Made by a program: the position numbers and the translations under genes. Positions 1-11,747 of a stretch of DNA of 64,000 nt are shown piece after piece (positions within the stretch are counted from its first letter, which is position 1; every line of letters starts with the position of its first letter). The stretch is from Maratus speciosus (Eukaryota > Arthropoda > Arachnida > Araneae > Salticidae): the NCBI GenBank assembly GCA_963932465.1, contig OZ010795.1:20607874-20671873 (forward strand), in the 5' to 3' direction. The notes beneath the pieces are model-generated. The model saw only the letters and a program-made list of their open reading frames with translations. It did not search any database and had not been told where the DNA came from.

Positions 1-170
1 TATACAAGATATTAAAAATATTGCATGTTACACTTAAAGTTAGAGAATATAAAAACTCCACTTTGTATCATTATATTTCTCACATTCGTTTTTGAAGTTG
101 TACAATAATTGCAAGAAAGTCTAACTTTTCTACAGCCACACTTATTTTTACAGATTTTGCACATACATTT
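1..170. other. AT-rich flank, nothing recognised
   Basis: AT-rich sequence before the first tandem unit. No coding potential, RNA gene or repeat family was recognised. Confidence 0.4.
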
Positions 171-1825
171 TACATCAAACATACTTTTATACGATGAATA
201 GTATGAAAATTACAAGAATTCCAGAAAATGATGCAATTTTGAATAACAGCCGCAATCTTGAATTCCTACGACTTGACGCGATTCCTCCCCATCTTATATG
301 GATTGTATTCATATAAAGTAGATACTCACCAATCAGTATATTCTTCTCACGCTATGTAGTTTCCCGCACTATTAGACAATAACGTAATGGAAATCTTTTG
401 AGGTCCCTGTAAACGGACTATAAAAGCTATACACTTCAATTTTTATTCGGAACATGTTACCGTAAACTTCAATAACATATATAAACTACATGACAATCTG
501 AGTGAATTTAAGCCATTTAGAGCATGGAATGGCAAGCAGACGGACAAACAAACAGACAAGCTGAATTCATAAACTCGTTCAACTATGGCGGAAAGTATTA
601 AAAACGAAATTTTTGACGTTGAAAACATCGAAATCGACCTGAAGCACACATTTATATGATGGATAGTAAGAAAAATCAGAAAATGACGCCATTTTGAATA
701 ACAGCCGCCATCTTGAATTCCTCCGACTTTACGTGATGCCTCCCCCTCTCATATAGATGGTATTAATATAAAGTAGATACTCACCAATCGGTATATTATT
801 CTCACAATTTTCAGTTTTCTCAACCGTAGCACTCGGATTAATAGAGAATAACGTAATGGAATTCTTTTCAGGTCCCTGTAAACGGACTATAAAACCTATA
901 CACTTCCTTTTTTTCCAAACATGTTATTATAAACTTCAATAAGATATAAAATACATGACAATCTGAATGAATTTAAGCGAGTAGCGATATTTAAGCGAGT
1001 TTAAGCATGGAACGGCAAGCAGACAGGCAGACAAACAAACAGACAAACTAATATCATAAATCCATTCAACTATATCAGAAAGTGTTAAAAAGATATTTTT
1101 GACGTTGAAACCATCGAAATCGATCTTAAACACACATTCATATGATGTATAGTAAGAAAATACAGAAAATGACGCATTTTGAATAACAGCCGCCATCTTG
1201 AATTCCCACGACCTTACGCGATGCCTCCCCCCTGAAATGCATTGCATTAATATAGAGTAGATACTGAACATCGGTATATTCTTATCACGATTTGTTGTTT
1301 TCCCAACCGTAGAACCCGGAGTAATAGACAATAGCATAATGGAATTCTTTTGAGGGTCCTGTAAACGGACTATAAAAGCTATACACTTCAAATCTTTTTC
1401 CGAACATGTTATTGTAAACTTCAATAACATACATAAATTACCTGACAATCTGAGTGAATTTAAGCGAGCAGCGATATTTAAGCGAGTTTAAGCATGGAAC
1501 GGCAAGCAGACAGACAGACAAACAAACAGACAAACTGAATTCATAAACTCATTTCACTATGACATAAAGTGTTAAAAAGATATTTTTGACGTTAAAACCA
1601 TTGAAATCGACCTGAAACACACATTCATATGATGTATAGTAAGAAACTTCAGAAAATGACACCATTTTGAATAACAGTCGCCATCATGAATGCCCACGAC
1701 TTTTCGCGATGCCTCTCCCTCTGAAATGCATTGTATTAACATAAAGTAGATACTCACCAAGCGGTATATTCTTATCACGATTTGCAGTTTTCACCTTATT
1801 TTAGTCGTGTAGCACTCGGACTATA
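171..1825. repeat. Tandem array of about 480-bp units (3-4 copies)
   Basis: The anchor GAATAACAG recurs at 241, 696, 1181 and 1669, giving periods of 455, 485 and 488 bp. Each full unit holds, in order, an 'AGAAAATGACGCCATTTT' block, a 'CTTGAATTCC..CGA' block, a 'GTAATGGAATTCTTTTGAGG' block, 'TCCCTGTAAACGGACTATAAAAG', and a CAGACAGACAAACAAACAGACAAAC tract (written here in pieces). The minus-strand ORFs here (up to 170 aa) repeat with the unit, show no domain, and are products of the repeat. The 'CCCTGTAAA' block also occurs in the ladder repeats at 19-20.5 kb and 58.2-59.1 kb, so this is a tandemly amplified member of that dispersed family. Confidence 0.85.
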
Positions 1826-3789
1826 TATCAAATAACAGAAAACGGAAAAAGGAAAAGTCAGTGATTACAGTTCCCGTCTACATTTGCATCTATATGCATA
1901 ATAAGGAAAAAAAAGTTTCACGTTCAGATCCTGATTTATTTTATTTATTTACTTATTGTATTGATTTTTCATATAATGAGAGGAAATATCATGTCGAATT
2001 TCTTGAATAAAACTTTAGAAACTCAAGATATTTTACGAAAATTTTAAATTATTAAAGTACTAGCTGTTACCCGTGACTGCGTTCACGTAACATTTAAAGA
2101 AGAAGAAATTCATCAATTAAGCAAAAAATTTTGATATTTAAAAGCATATATAATGAACCTTTTATCACATTTTATAGTAGAAAAGCTTCTGATTATCCCA
2201 TTTAGCTTATTTTTGTTAATATATATAGGGTTATTTAAATTCCTTTCGTAATCATGAAATTTCATACACTTTTTCTAAGATTAAATGAGGAATACATTTA
2301 CATCTCTGTTATTCTATTTTATTATTTATATTTATTCAATTTTATTATTTATATTTATTCTATTTTATATTTATTCCGTTCAAGGATATTGATTTAATTT
2401 ATGTTTTCGAGACAAATAATATTATTTAAAGATATATATTAGTAAATATTTTCAAAGGAAAGTGGTTATTAACAGGTAATTTCAGACGTGGCTTTGATAA
2501 GATTATTATAATCGAAAAAGCAACATGCAGCATTATGTTTATAGTGCGAAAAATCCCATCTTGGAAGAAAAAAACAGATAAATCGTATTAAAAATAGTAA
2601 TCAAACGTGGAATCAAAGTTTAAAAATAAATAATAAGAGTACGAGAAATATCTTTAACTTTCAAATATTTATTACACTTTAATTTCACGGTACCACACTT
2701 TTATCAGCTGCAGATCTACCAATGATATCAAAATGTTTATCACGCTCCGAAGACCCTTGAGTATAAATACTTATTATTTAAGTAATAGAGTTTCTTATTG
2801 CTTTCGCCTTTAATCTATTTATGGAAAAGCACCCCAATTATGAATAAACATTTTCATATATATTGTTGTGCTGTAATTTTGGCTTATGAAAGCTTTGAAA
2901 TTTGCAGGAATTCGCTCCAATGGGGAACAGAGATTGTATTTCAGAGAGATTTTTAACTATAGATTTCCATATTTTAAAATCGAAAAAAAAATTCCCTTCT
3001 TCTTTTGCGCTTTTTGATAATCACGGTGCCTTTAAAAATTAGAGGGATATGAGGTGAAAGGCGAATTTATTGCTTAATTAGTGGTTTTGGCTCTTGCTTA
3101 CACGTAAATTATGTCTCATGTAAAGCCTTATCTCAAATTAAAATTACTTGCTAAACATTTTTAAGTCTACTTTCATATGTCATTTATTAAATTTTATTGA
3201 AACCAGTGTTCCTGGATATTGTACGTCAGCTAATGATTGAAAAGCAGCTAATGATTTAAAATATGACGACGCTTTCACTAGGTTAGTTTTTTCTACGGAA
3301 TTATACTTGTCAAAATAAAAAAATATATATATTCTTTCACTTCATGAATAATTTAAAACTATTCATTTTAATTTATTTAGAACATGAAATCGATTAATGA
3401 TATCCAATATTATTGTGCATTTAGAACAACATTGAAACATTATTTTTAATAAATATACTAAATTGCAAGTAAGAAAATGTATTTAAAATGTAAGCTAACA
3501 TTTTATTTTGAAATAATGCGACTTTTGATGCAAAATTTTATTTTTGAAAAGTATATTGTTATTTCAAGATTTTGTTTTAACTTTCGAAGCTAGTGTAATG
3601 AAAACGACATCGCATTGACGAAATTAAAATAAATATATGTTAATGTTTTCGTATTAAAATGAATGCTTTCCGTGAAAAAATATTACATCATTTTTACCCA
3701 ATAAAAGCTTTTACTAAGAACGCCTTTGTGACATGTTTTAACTACCATATTTTAAAAATAATGAATTAAAGTGGTATATGATTTTTTTA
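1826..3789. other. AT-rich, no gene seen; small repeat relic near 2057-2092
   Basis: No ORF of note. At 2057-2092 the sequence CTAGCTGTTACCCGTGACTG followed by CGTTCACG resembles a terminal motif seen on RTE/SINE-type repeats of arthropods. This is a weak memory-based match and nothing else supports it. The remainder is AT-rich and unassigned. Confidence 0.3.
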
Positions 3790-4605
3790 GCCCCCAGTAC
3801 GGTATGCTATTTCTTTCTCCCAGCTTATTTTGTCTCGTCTCCAAAAAATAACGTTACCTTACAGAAGCCAGCCGTAAAAGAAAGCAGAACGATTAAATAC
3901 TCTATAGCGATTTTTTTTAACTTCTAAGCATCGCACATTTTCTAATTCTATACTGTCGTATTGGGGAAAAAAGTATTTTTAAATGCAATTTGTTTGAAAA
4001 CTGCATCTCCATTTATTTTTGAATTATTATTACTATTTTTTAGTTTTTGGAGCCATTTACTTAATATTGGCGACGAAAGTACTCCAATTCTGTAGAAAGT
4101 AAAAGACAAATAGTTGTAAAATATTAATTATATATTTTTGTTACAATTTTTTCATAACAACCGAAACAAAATGTAATTAAAATACGTGCTATTTTGAAAA
4201 AATATAAAACGAATGATTTATGTTAAAACATGGAGCTATTATAAACTATATTTCATTTTAAGTATCTATATTAATGTTACAAACAAATGAAGGCCTATAA
4301 ATCATTAGACAATCGTTTTTTTTTTTTTTTTTTTTTTTTTAATAACAACATCTTTTTGCTGCATTTGTGTATTATTTCGCAATAGTGACGTCCTATGCTT
4401 ACTTTACTGTAGATATTTAAAGCGTGGATCGTAAATGTGGAATTCTTAAGCGGGTGCGAATGACGTCATTTTACATAAAATAAAAGCGTCTGCTGTAAGT
4501 CTTAAAATTGAAATACGTTTTGTACTATTTATATATACACATTTTTTTTTCATCGGGGGCGATACTAAATTCTGAAAACGCAGAATTCCTGTTTTCTAGT
4601 TTTTA
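3790..4605 (+). repeat. Dispersed repeat, copy 1 (second copy at 51652-52668)
   Basis: This stretch aligns collinearly with 51652-52668. Both begin with CGGTATRCTATTTCTTTCTC and share TAACGTTACCTTACAGAAGC, a GTATTGGGGAAAAAA block, TTTTTGGAGCCATTTRCTTA, CGTGCTATTTTGAAAAAA, TCTTTTTGCTGCATTTRTG and, at the end, GGGGGCGAYACTAAATTCTG. Copy 1 has no pogo-like insertion and so serves as an empty-site reference for copy 2. It has a T25 run where copy 2 has a short T-rich segment. No coding capacity or superfamily was recognised. Confidence 0.8.
4316..4340. repeat. Poly-T run (25 T)
   Basis: An uninterrupted T run inside dispersed-repeat copy 1. The matching position of copy 2 (about 52150) has mixed sequence, so the run has expanded in this copy. 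Confidence 0.9.
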
Positions 4606-7600
4606 ATTCAATTCGTATGAATAGTGGGCAATAACTATCCACTTAAATGTACAGAATTTATATTTACATCCTTGGTTGTCAATACGTTGACAGACGATTT
4701 TCGCTTCCGTGGGATAAATTCCCTGGAAGCTTCGATGCGTGTAAATATGTTTTCAGTTTTAGAAAATTTACTTTAATCTTGTTTTTGTACTATTTATACT
4801 AATTGAAATTCAATGGACAGTATTCCTGTGACGTCACAATTGGTAAAATGTCGGTTTTCATAACCTTGAACTGAATGCGAGAATAGGGTCCATTAGTAAA
4901 AAATATTTCTGTTATTCGTTTTAATATGATGTCATAATTTATCTATTTCATTAGTTTCTGATATTCCTGCCCCTTGTATTTTTAACGAATACTTGGAAAT
5001 ACCTGTTTTATTTCAAATATGACGCCATATTTTCCCAAGCGAATAACTTTATTAATAATATGATTCTTTTTCATTCTTTATTCTTCTAATTATGACTCCA
5101 CTTTTGGCAGAAAACCCCTTATTAACGTAACAGATATTCATCCTTCTTGTAAAATAAAAAATACCCCATTTTTCGTTTCAAATTTGACGTCATATTTATT
5201 TTCTTTTGAATTCTTTTTATTTTAATTTTAATTAATTGTAGATGAGAAATTATTATTCCAGATTTAGATTTTCTTAGCAACAAGAAAGAAAGATTGTTAA
5301 ATTTATCGGAAAAATGTCTATTGATTCTCTATGAGAAAGAAGGAAATTTTGAATTATTAAGAAAATTATTTGAATAAATTAAATAAAATATAGTCTATAT
5401 TTCCTTTCCGTATTATAATACACCTATATGCAAAGATACAGAAACATTAATTCATCCGTTTAGACGTTGATTTCATTCAAATTTTCGGACACACTTTGAC
5501 ATTTATAATATTATAAGGATTTTTCTCTAAAAATTTTTTTTAGTTTTATTCTACAAAATATTAATTTAATGAATTGTTAGAAAATATCTGCATTCTTTTG
5601 TTTCCATTTTCAAAACTTTTGTGAATGTTTTAGGATTTTGTTACGCTGGTCATTATTTTAAAAACGAAATGTTTCGATAAAAGTATCAATTTCAGTTTTT
5701 TTCTAACTTTACTGTAGAACAAATTAACTATTATTGCTACATTTTTTAAGAGAAGATAGACAGAACTGAAACTAAAATTATTTTCAATCGTTGGGTTTGA
5801 ATTTTTCATTTTTTTTTTTTCAATTTAGAGCTATTTCTTTTATCTTAGTAAAACCCCAATTTAGAGAAAAAAGCTGCTAAAATTTTGTAATTTTTCAAAA
5901 TTATGTTTTTACAAGAAAGAAATCTCATGATTTAAGAATATATTATGAAATACAAAGCATTTAGCACTACAGTAACAAACTTTCCTGTTTAATAGAAAAA
6001 TATGATATATAAGTAAACATTTTGGATATATTTGGATTTGGACGCATAACAGATTTAAAGAAATAAAAATAAAAGTTATTATCTATAAATGGAAAAAAAT
6101 TAAATTTTTTTTGAAAAGGCCTGTGTATAATCTAAAGATTTCTATTTGGATTAAATAGTATGTTAAAGATTTGTTCAGTTAGAAAATGCATCGCAATTAT
6201 ATTTTAACAAGTAAGGAAAATCATACTCAAAGCATAAATTATAAAACGCAATATCCGCAATATGAAACAAAACTTTACCGTTTTAAAAGGCGAAAGATTT
6301 TGTAAATAATTTGGATTAGTTAAAAATTTGGAAAACATATAACATATTTTAAAGCCCAATTTCAGCAATCACCATCTATAATCAGTAAATAATTCACAAT
6401 CTTCAATGAAGCCTTGTCTGTGATCTAAAGATTTCTATATATATACTTCATAGTATGCTTAAATTTAGTTCAGATAGAAAAAACATAAATGCACTGTTTA
6501 AATTTCCCTTTCAGCAACACCCGTTAAAATACTGAAATGTACTCGGAATGGTTACACAATCACGTTAAAATGTGAATGTTTATCTCACGAAATGTAATCA
6601 TTTGTTATCGGATAACCAATAAACTCGTGCGCGGCTTTCGCACTGCAATCTTTGTGCTTATGCTTATTTTATGATACATTTTTCATTAATTTATAATTAA
6701 CTGATTTTTCTTTAAACAAACAACTAGTTTTAACGAAATATGTGTGTAATATATCAAAATCTTGTTCAAAAACCTTTCGTATAATAAACCATTTATCGAT
6801 TTGCGTTTTGTATGTGCATTCAACAGGGAATGTTGACATTTGAAATAATATGTTTGAGGAAACCTAAAAGTGAAAGGAAAATTGACTGACTATCAAATGT
6901 CTGATGGCAAAACATTGTATCCATTGATACCTTATTAATATTTTTACCCTGTATGTTAGTTAATTCAGTATGCGATGTGAGATGTGGAAAAGAAATGCTT
7001 TCCAATGATACCTGATTCATTACTTTATGTTACATTTTGGTTGAGAAAAAGGAATTTTGACAACAGAAATAATATATCCTATGATATTTATAGGCAAAAC
7101 GTCTTTCAGGAGTACCACAGGTATACATTACGGGAAATGACATTGTACTAAAGTTGGCCAAAAAAGAGATAACTTCTTCTTTCGAATTGCGTTAAAAAAT
7201 AACAGGCACGTTTATTTCATTTTTACTTTTTTTGGTAAATTTTCAATTCATATGGAATATTTACAGTGCGGATTGTTGCAAAGCATAAGTGGAAAACTAC
7301 TTTACAAAAAGAATTAGTTATGGATTGAATTTAACTTTAGGAGTTCCAAATTTTAAATTTCCAATTCATCTTCAAATTTTCATTCAACTTCATAATTCCG
7401 AAAGTACTCTCAACCGAATGATTTCTAACTCGGTATTCTAAAGGGAAATTTTCGGAATATGATGTCAAATTTGATGCTAGCATTGAAAATTTAAGTGTTT
7501 AAAGCCATTTCAGTATGAAAAACAACCCTAAGAATATTTCTTTATTAATAAAATTGTAAAATAACATTATTATTCAACTGATCGGCCATTTCCGTTTTTT

Positions 7601-9812
7601 TTCGTTGATAAATTACATATCCAAGTGTATAGGGTGTTCTTTTCATTTTTGGAAAGTAAGTGGAACTAGTACATAGAGAAAAATGGCAACTCCCACCCCA
7701 GAAAAAAAAGTATGTGTCGTTTGGAGAAAAAAATAATATATGACCTGATTTAATTTTTGGTGAATCACGATAGAATATTAGGGTTTTATATCAATATTTC
7801 TATGAAACATTCGCTCTTTTAACCCTTTTTTGAAGCTCTTTGTGCTGTTGGGAAAATCCAATGTCTGATTATTCAAAAGAATATGTGTTAAATTAAGATT
7901 TTAAAAATCTTTTCTTATCTATTGATTTACAATCTACTTTGAGTGTTTTTGACCAATTTGAAAAGGAACAATATGCGATTGTGAAGAATATTTAAATGTG
8001 TAATTTAAATACTTTAGGAAAGAAAAAATACCCAAATACGTTGGAGTAAAAAGATCAATAAATTCTTTCTTTCCTTTATCATTATCTTGAAAAGCATTCA
8101 TTACCATTTTTAGCTGTAAGCTAACTGTCTGATTTAATCTTCCTATTGTCTTAAGTAAAATTGAATTCCTCGAAAATTCAAATTTTTGTCTAACAAAATT
8201 GTCCTCTGTATAATGCATGCCATTAACCGAAAATATTGGCCAGGCGTATTAAAAATAATAACAAAAAAAATTTCTATTTGTATAATTAGTTCATCTCAGG
8301 ATATTTGAATGATTTCGGTCATCCAAAATTTATTCAGTGTAAAATATTCCTTTTGCAGTGTAGGAAAAGGTATACGTTTTCGTTATCATCATTAATTGTA
8401 ATTTTGCGGTTTTTTAGGATATTATCTTTAAAAAAATTACTGTTGTGAGTGATCGTAATAAATCTTTAAATATAAAATATATTTTCTATATACTACGTGT
8501 AACAATATTATTGAAAACTTTAACGTTACACAAATATGTAATTCTAGACATTTGCGTAAGTTATTTTAGAATTTATAATTTGTCCCTTTTAACTTAATAC
8601 ACCGAAGATACACTGAATTAAGAAAATACATTATTATAAACAATCGCGATTTTACTGCTTTACTCCTACGTCTGTGAGTAGGAGCATAAAGTTTTTTCTC
8701 CATAAAAGCTAGTAAAGAAAAACGGGAGAGTTTGATAGCCTGAAATACAGTTGTTTTATTTTATTAATCAAGTCACGTGGTCTTCAAATAATAATTTGTT
8801 CAGTTGAATGTACCTGATATCAATATGAAGGCGTTGCAGTGTGTTAAGAAAAACATTTCCTAATCGCTATTGCAACTTACAAACCAGTACAAACTTTTAT
8901 CAAAATGACTGTACAAATTGTAGCATTTACCGAAATAGTTCAGTAAAAAACAAAACAAATTAAAGGGTTTAAAATAAGTCCGATTGGATATGTTAACTTT
9001 AATAATCTAGATATCTGCGTTCGAAAGTGCGACATATAAACCAAGTATTTCCTAAACCCTGTTCTAAACTTATAAATCAGCTACAGCTTTTAACAACAGG
9101 ACTTCTTAGTATTTCTTAGTAAATCTTAGTATTTACCGAAAATATGGTTTATCAACGAAATGGTTTTGGAAAAACCCAAAATAAATGTGTTTAGAGGTTT
9201 TAGAATAGTTTCGTTTGAAAATGCTTGATAAAAGGAGTGCAACCAAGTTCCAACCTAATCCCTATTTTAAACTCATAAATCAGTTCGAACTTTTCCAAAA
9301 TGACTCTGTAATTCCTAGCAATTGCCAAATTGGTTTGATAAAAGCCCAAATATAAGTATTTAGAAGCATATATCGGACTTTGTCCAACTTAATTTACTAA
9401 ATTATTAGATTTACAAGAGTTCAAGTTATTAGAGTGACAGCGTCCCTCCAAATCATTTTTATTTAATCGTACAAAATTCATATTTTAATATCGTAAGTGT
9501 TAATTTCGTTTCTTTTGAAGGGCCATTTTATTACGAAAAATGAATTATTCAGTATTTTGGAAGACATTTCTATTAATAGAAATTTAGAGTAAAACAGGAT
9601 TAAAAGAATAAAAAGTTTCATAATTTTTTTACCTGTGTCATTCGTAGAATGAAAAACAAATTAATTTCTTTTAATTAAAAATCCCTTTACTTTATCCCTA
9701 TAATTACTCCAATGAAGCATTTTTTCTTTCCGTAACAAATCCGTATTCTTCTAATGGTCTCTTTGTACTTCAAATGCCGTTTAATTTAATGATTTTCGAA
9801 AGATTTTTGCTT

Positions 9813-9816
<4 letters not shown>
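4606..9816. other. AT-rich intergenic DNA, no gene recognised
   Basis: Over 5 kb of AT-rich sequence. The short ORFs at 6820-7020 and 7934-8218 (minus strand) have low-complexity composition and no recognisable domain, and I regard them as chance. No SINE, inverted repeat or tandem repeat stood out by eye. Confidence 0.45.

Positions 9817-9861
<45 letters not shown>
9817..9861. repeat. Poly-A run (45 A)
   Basis: An uninterrupted run of 45 A. It could be the tail of a retrotransposed sequence lying to its left, but no target-site duplication or element body was identified. Confidence 0.9.
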
Positions 9862-9863
<2 letters not shown>

Positions 9864-10280
9864 AGCATCTTCCAGTACTTTTGACCCTAATTAAATATAA
9901 AAAACGAAATTCAAAATGTTCATTGTCAGATTAAATTTAATTTAAAATAGTGCAATGAATTCTCTAATTTTGTTAATTGAAAATTGAATAATAATTGTTT
10001 AATTGTATACTTAAAAAAATTTAAAGCTCTAATGAACAATCTATGTATAATACTTTTATTTTTCACAACGGAGTATCATATTCTTTGACCTGAATATCTG
10101 TATTGAATCAAGGTAGATAGGGAACATTTTACTCGGAAATTATTTAGCATTAACTCTCCTGTTCCGTTTGCATACGCCAGTTTGTACCACTTTGACGCAT
10201 CGTATTTTTTGAAAAGATAAGTTCGAACTACATATAGACACTTCGTTACATTTTTTTATTCAGTCATACTGGTTAGTAAA
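9862..10280. other. AT-rich spacer
   Basis: No gene or repeat was recognised between the poly-A run and the SINE cluster. Confidence 0.4.
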
Positions 10281-10510
10281 TATATCACACGAACTGAAAA
10301 TTTCCAATTGAGCGAAAAAATGTCCATGCCAGTAGTCGAACTCAAGACATTTTGACTTAAATTGCTCTACTTATTGAGCTGACGGTCAGGGAGCTCATTA
10401 AGTTGAGAGTGAAAGTTTAAGTTAAAAGGCCTTAGGTTCGACTCCCGTTTTGGGTATATTTTTACTCAATTGAAAAATTTGATACGGATTAAATATTTCC
10501 AACTGAGCGG
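10281..10510. repeat. Degenerate inverted tRNA-like repeats
   Basis: Two decayed tRNA-like segments face opposite ways. On the plus strand a box-B-like GGTTCGACTCCC lies at about 10434-10446, followed by TTTTGGGTATATTTTTACTCAATTG (written in part). On the minus strand the complement at 10300-10345 reads as a similar box B with a GACATTTTTTCGCTC tail. The tail TTTCGCTCAGTTGGAAAT is shared with the better-preserved copies at 10.6 and 10.9 kb, which places these in the same SINE family. They are too diverged to be functional tRNAs. Confidence 0.5.
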
Positions 10511-10519
10511 AAAAATACC

Positions 10520-10720
10520 AATTACCAATACGGTTATTACCAATAAGGTTATCTAAGCGAAATAGGCCAGAAATTTAGCCCGGTTAGCTTAAACGGTAAA
10601 GCACTGGCCTTGTAAGCCAAGGATCTGGGTTCAATTCCCGTCCTGGGCATTTCCTCGCTCAGTTGGAAATATTCAATTCGTATGATAACTTTACCAATCA
10701 GTTTGATTGTGTTAAAATAA
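10520..10720 (+). repeat. tRNA-headed SINE copy 1 (Thr-UGU-like head)
   Basis: A 72-nt tRNA-like head at 10578-10649 has a D-arm GCTT/AAGC, an anticodon loop CTTGTAA (anticodon UGU) and a box B GGTTCAATTCC. The acceptor ends GCCCGGT and CCTGGGC pair at most positions. The anticodon and T stems each have a mismatch, which points to a decayed or SINE-borne tRNA. It is preceded by ACCAATAAGGTTATCTAAGC and followed by TTTCCTCGCTCAGTTGG and a tail of about 60 bp. Both flanks are repeated at the 10.85-kb copy, so this is a repeat and not an isolated tRNA gene. Confidence 0.65.
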
Positions 10721-10799
10721 TAGTTCATCTACTTATCCATCGTTTATATGGAGTTCCTTTAGCTGCGGTGTATTCTGTTCAGCTGTCTGCATGACAGAC

Positions 10800-11000
10800 C
10801 AGATGCTACTACCAATAAGATTATCTGAGCGAAATGTGCTGGTTGGTTGTCGGGCCAGTTAGCTTAAACGGTAAAGCATTGGACTTGTAATCCAAGGATC
10901 TGGGTTCGATTCCCAGCCTGGACATTTTTTCGCTCAGTTGGAAATATTCAATTCGTATGATAACTTTACCAATCAGTTTGATTGTGTTAAAATAATAGTG
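10800..11000 (+). repeat. tRNA-headed SINE copy 2 with identical 3' tail
   Basis: It has the same organisation as the copy about 275 bp upstream. A leader ACCAATAAGATTATCTGAGC precedes a tRNA-like head at 10853-10924. A T6 run follows, then CGCTCAGTTGGAAATATTC and a tail that is base-for-base the same as copy 1 for about 60 bp, up to GTGTTAAAATAATAG. The high identity of the tails suggests a recent local tandem duplication of the SINE. Confidence 0.7.
10853..10924 (+). tRNA. tRNA-Thr(UGU)-like sequence, SINE head or tRNA pseudogene
   Basis: A near-complete cloverleaf is visible. The D stem GCTT/AAGC has a GG in its loop. The anticodon stem TTGGA/TCCAA is perfect around loop CTTGTAA, which has U33 and anticodon UGU. 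The variable region is 5 nt. The T stem CTGGG/CCCAG is perfect around TTCGATT. The acceptor pairs at five of seven positions (GGCCAGT with CCTGGAC), with mismatches at 2-71 and 7-66. A T6 run at 10925-10930 could end Pol III transcription. Because it is embedded in a duplicated SINE unit, I think it is the Pol III promoter head of the SINE and not a functional tRNA gene. Confidence 0.4.
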
Positions 11001-11080
11001 AAAAAAATTGAATTCATATTATATCTTTATCAATCAGTACGATTAGATTTAAAATAATAAGTGTATCTCCGTATTCGTCG

Positions 11081-11304
11081 TGTGGCTGAGAGGTTCTGCT
11101 CTCGAAACTGGTAGACGGGAAGTGCTGGGTTCGATCCCAATCGCGCCCGTCGGCCTAATCGTTCGGAGTTTTCGTGGTTTTCTTCGAACCATGGATTTCC
11201 ATGCGTTAATACGTGTTAGGTTCCCGTAGAAAGGCGAAGGGCACTCCCCCTCGGGCCTATATCCCTAGTGTAGATAATCGGCCGTCACAGAATCAATCAA
11301 TCAA
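11081..11304 (+). repeat. tRNA-derived SINE with 12-bp target-site duplication
   Basis: The box-A-like GTGGCTGAGAGGT at the 5' end and the box B GGTTCGATCCC are separated by a long-variable-arm-like segment, suggesting a Ser/Leu-type tRNA ancestor. A body of about 150 bp follows (GCCCGTCGGCCTAATC, CCATGGATTTCCATGCG, GGGCACTCCCCCTCGGGCC, GATAATCGGCCGTCA), then an (AATC)n tail. The insertion is flanked by a perfect 12-bp direct repeat CCGTATTCGTCG at 11069-11080 and 11305-11316, the hallmark of LINE-mediated retrotransposition. A second copy lies at 24897-25139 on the minus strand. Much less AT-rich than its surroundings. Confidence 0.9.
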
Positions 11305-11331
11305 CCGTATTCGTCGTTTAGGAGACTACTT

Positions 11332-11747
11332 CACTCACCCGAAAACACTCACTCGCTAATGTTAATCCTATAGAAGAATAGAAGATTTTTTTTTAGATAT
11401 CTCGTTTGCATTTCAATATTTTAAATGATTTTTGCATTGGCTAGCTGAGATCGATATCTAAAGGCCATTATTTATTTATTTATTTTGTTTACAGTTCTTT
11501 TAATACGATACTTTTACTTTTGAAACCGCTTTCGAAAGTAAAAGTACCCTCATTAAAGAAACCTCCAAAGAAAACCGAAAAATTTAAAAACGACCTTTGT
11601 AGCGATCAAACTCAGCTATTTAATGCAAAAAAGAAAAAAGAAAAAAAAATCATTTAAAAATATTGAAACGAAAATGAGATATCTTTAATTTTTTTTTCTT
11701 CCATTTGATTGACATTAGCGATCGGGTGAATCCGGGTGATCGGGGTG
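11332..11747. mobile_element. Fold-back element (imperfect inverted arms of about 150-200 bp)
   Basis: The left arm (CACTCACCCGAAAACACTC, CTCGCTAATG, AGATATCTCGTTTGCATTTC, AATATTTTAAATGATTTTTG, TAGCTGAG) is complemented by the right arm ending CATTAGCGATCGGGTGAATC at about 11711-11747. The centre near 11505-11545 holds a short hairpin, CTTTTACTTT with AAAGTAAAAG. There is no ORF. The arms differ by small indels and A/T-run length changes, so the element is not young. It lies about 15 bp beyond the TSD of the neighbouring SINE. Confidence 0.7.

Noticed and set aside
443..1778. Minus-strand ORFs of 68-170 aa suggesting a repeated gene
   Set aside because: They recur with the tandem 480-bp unit, read through CAGACAGA tracts into 'LSVCLSVCLP'-type sequence, and show no domain. 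They are products of the repeat.
10578..10649. Functional tRNA-Thr gene
   Set aside because: Stem mismatches, and the surrounding leader and tail are duplicated at 10.85 kb, so it is a SINE head.
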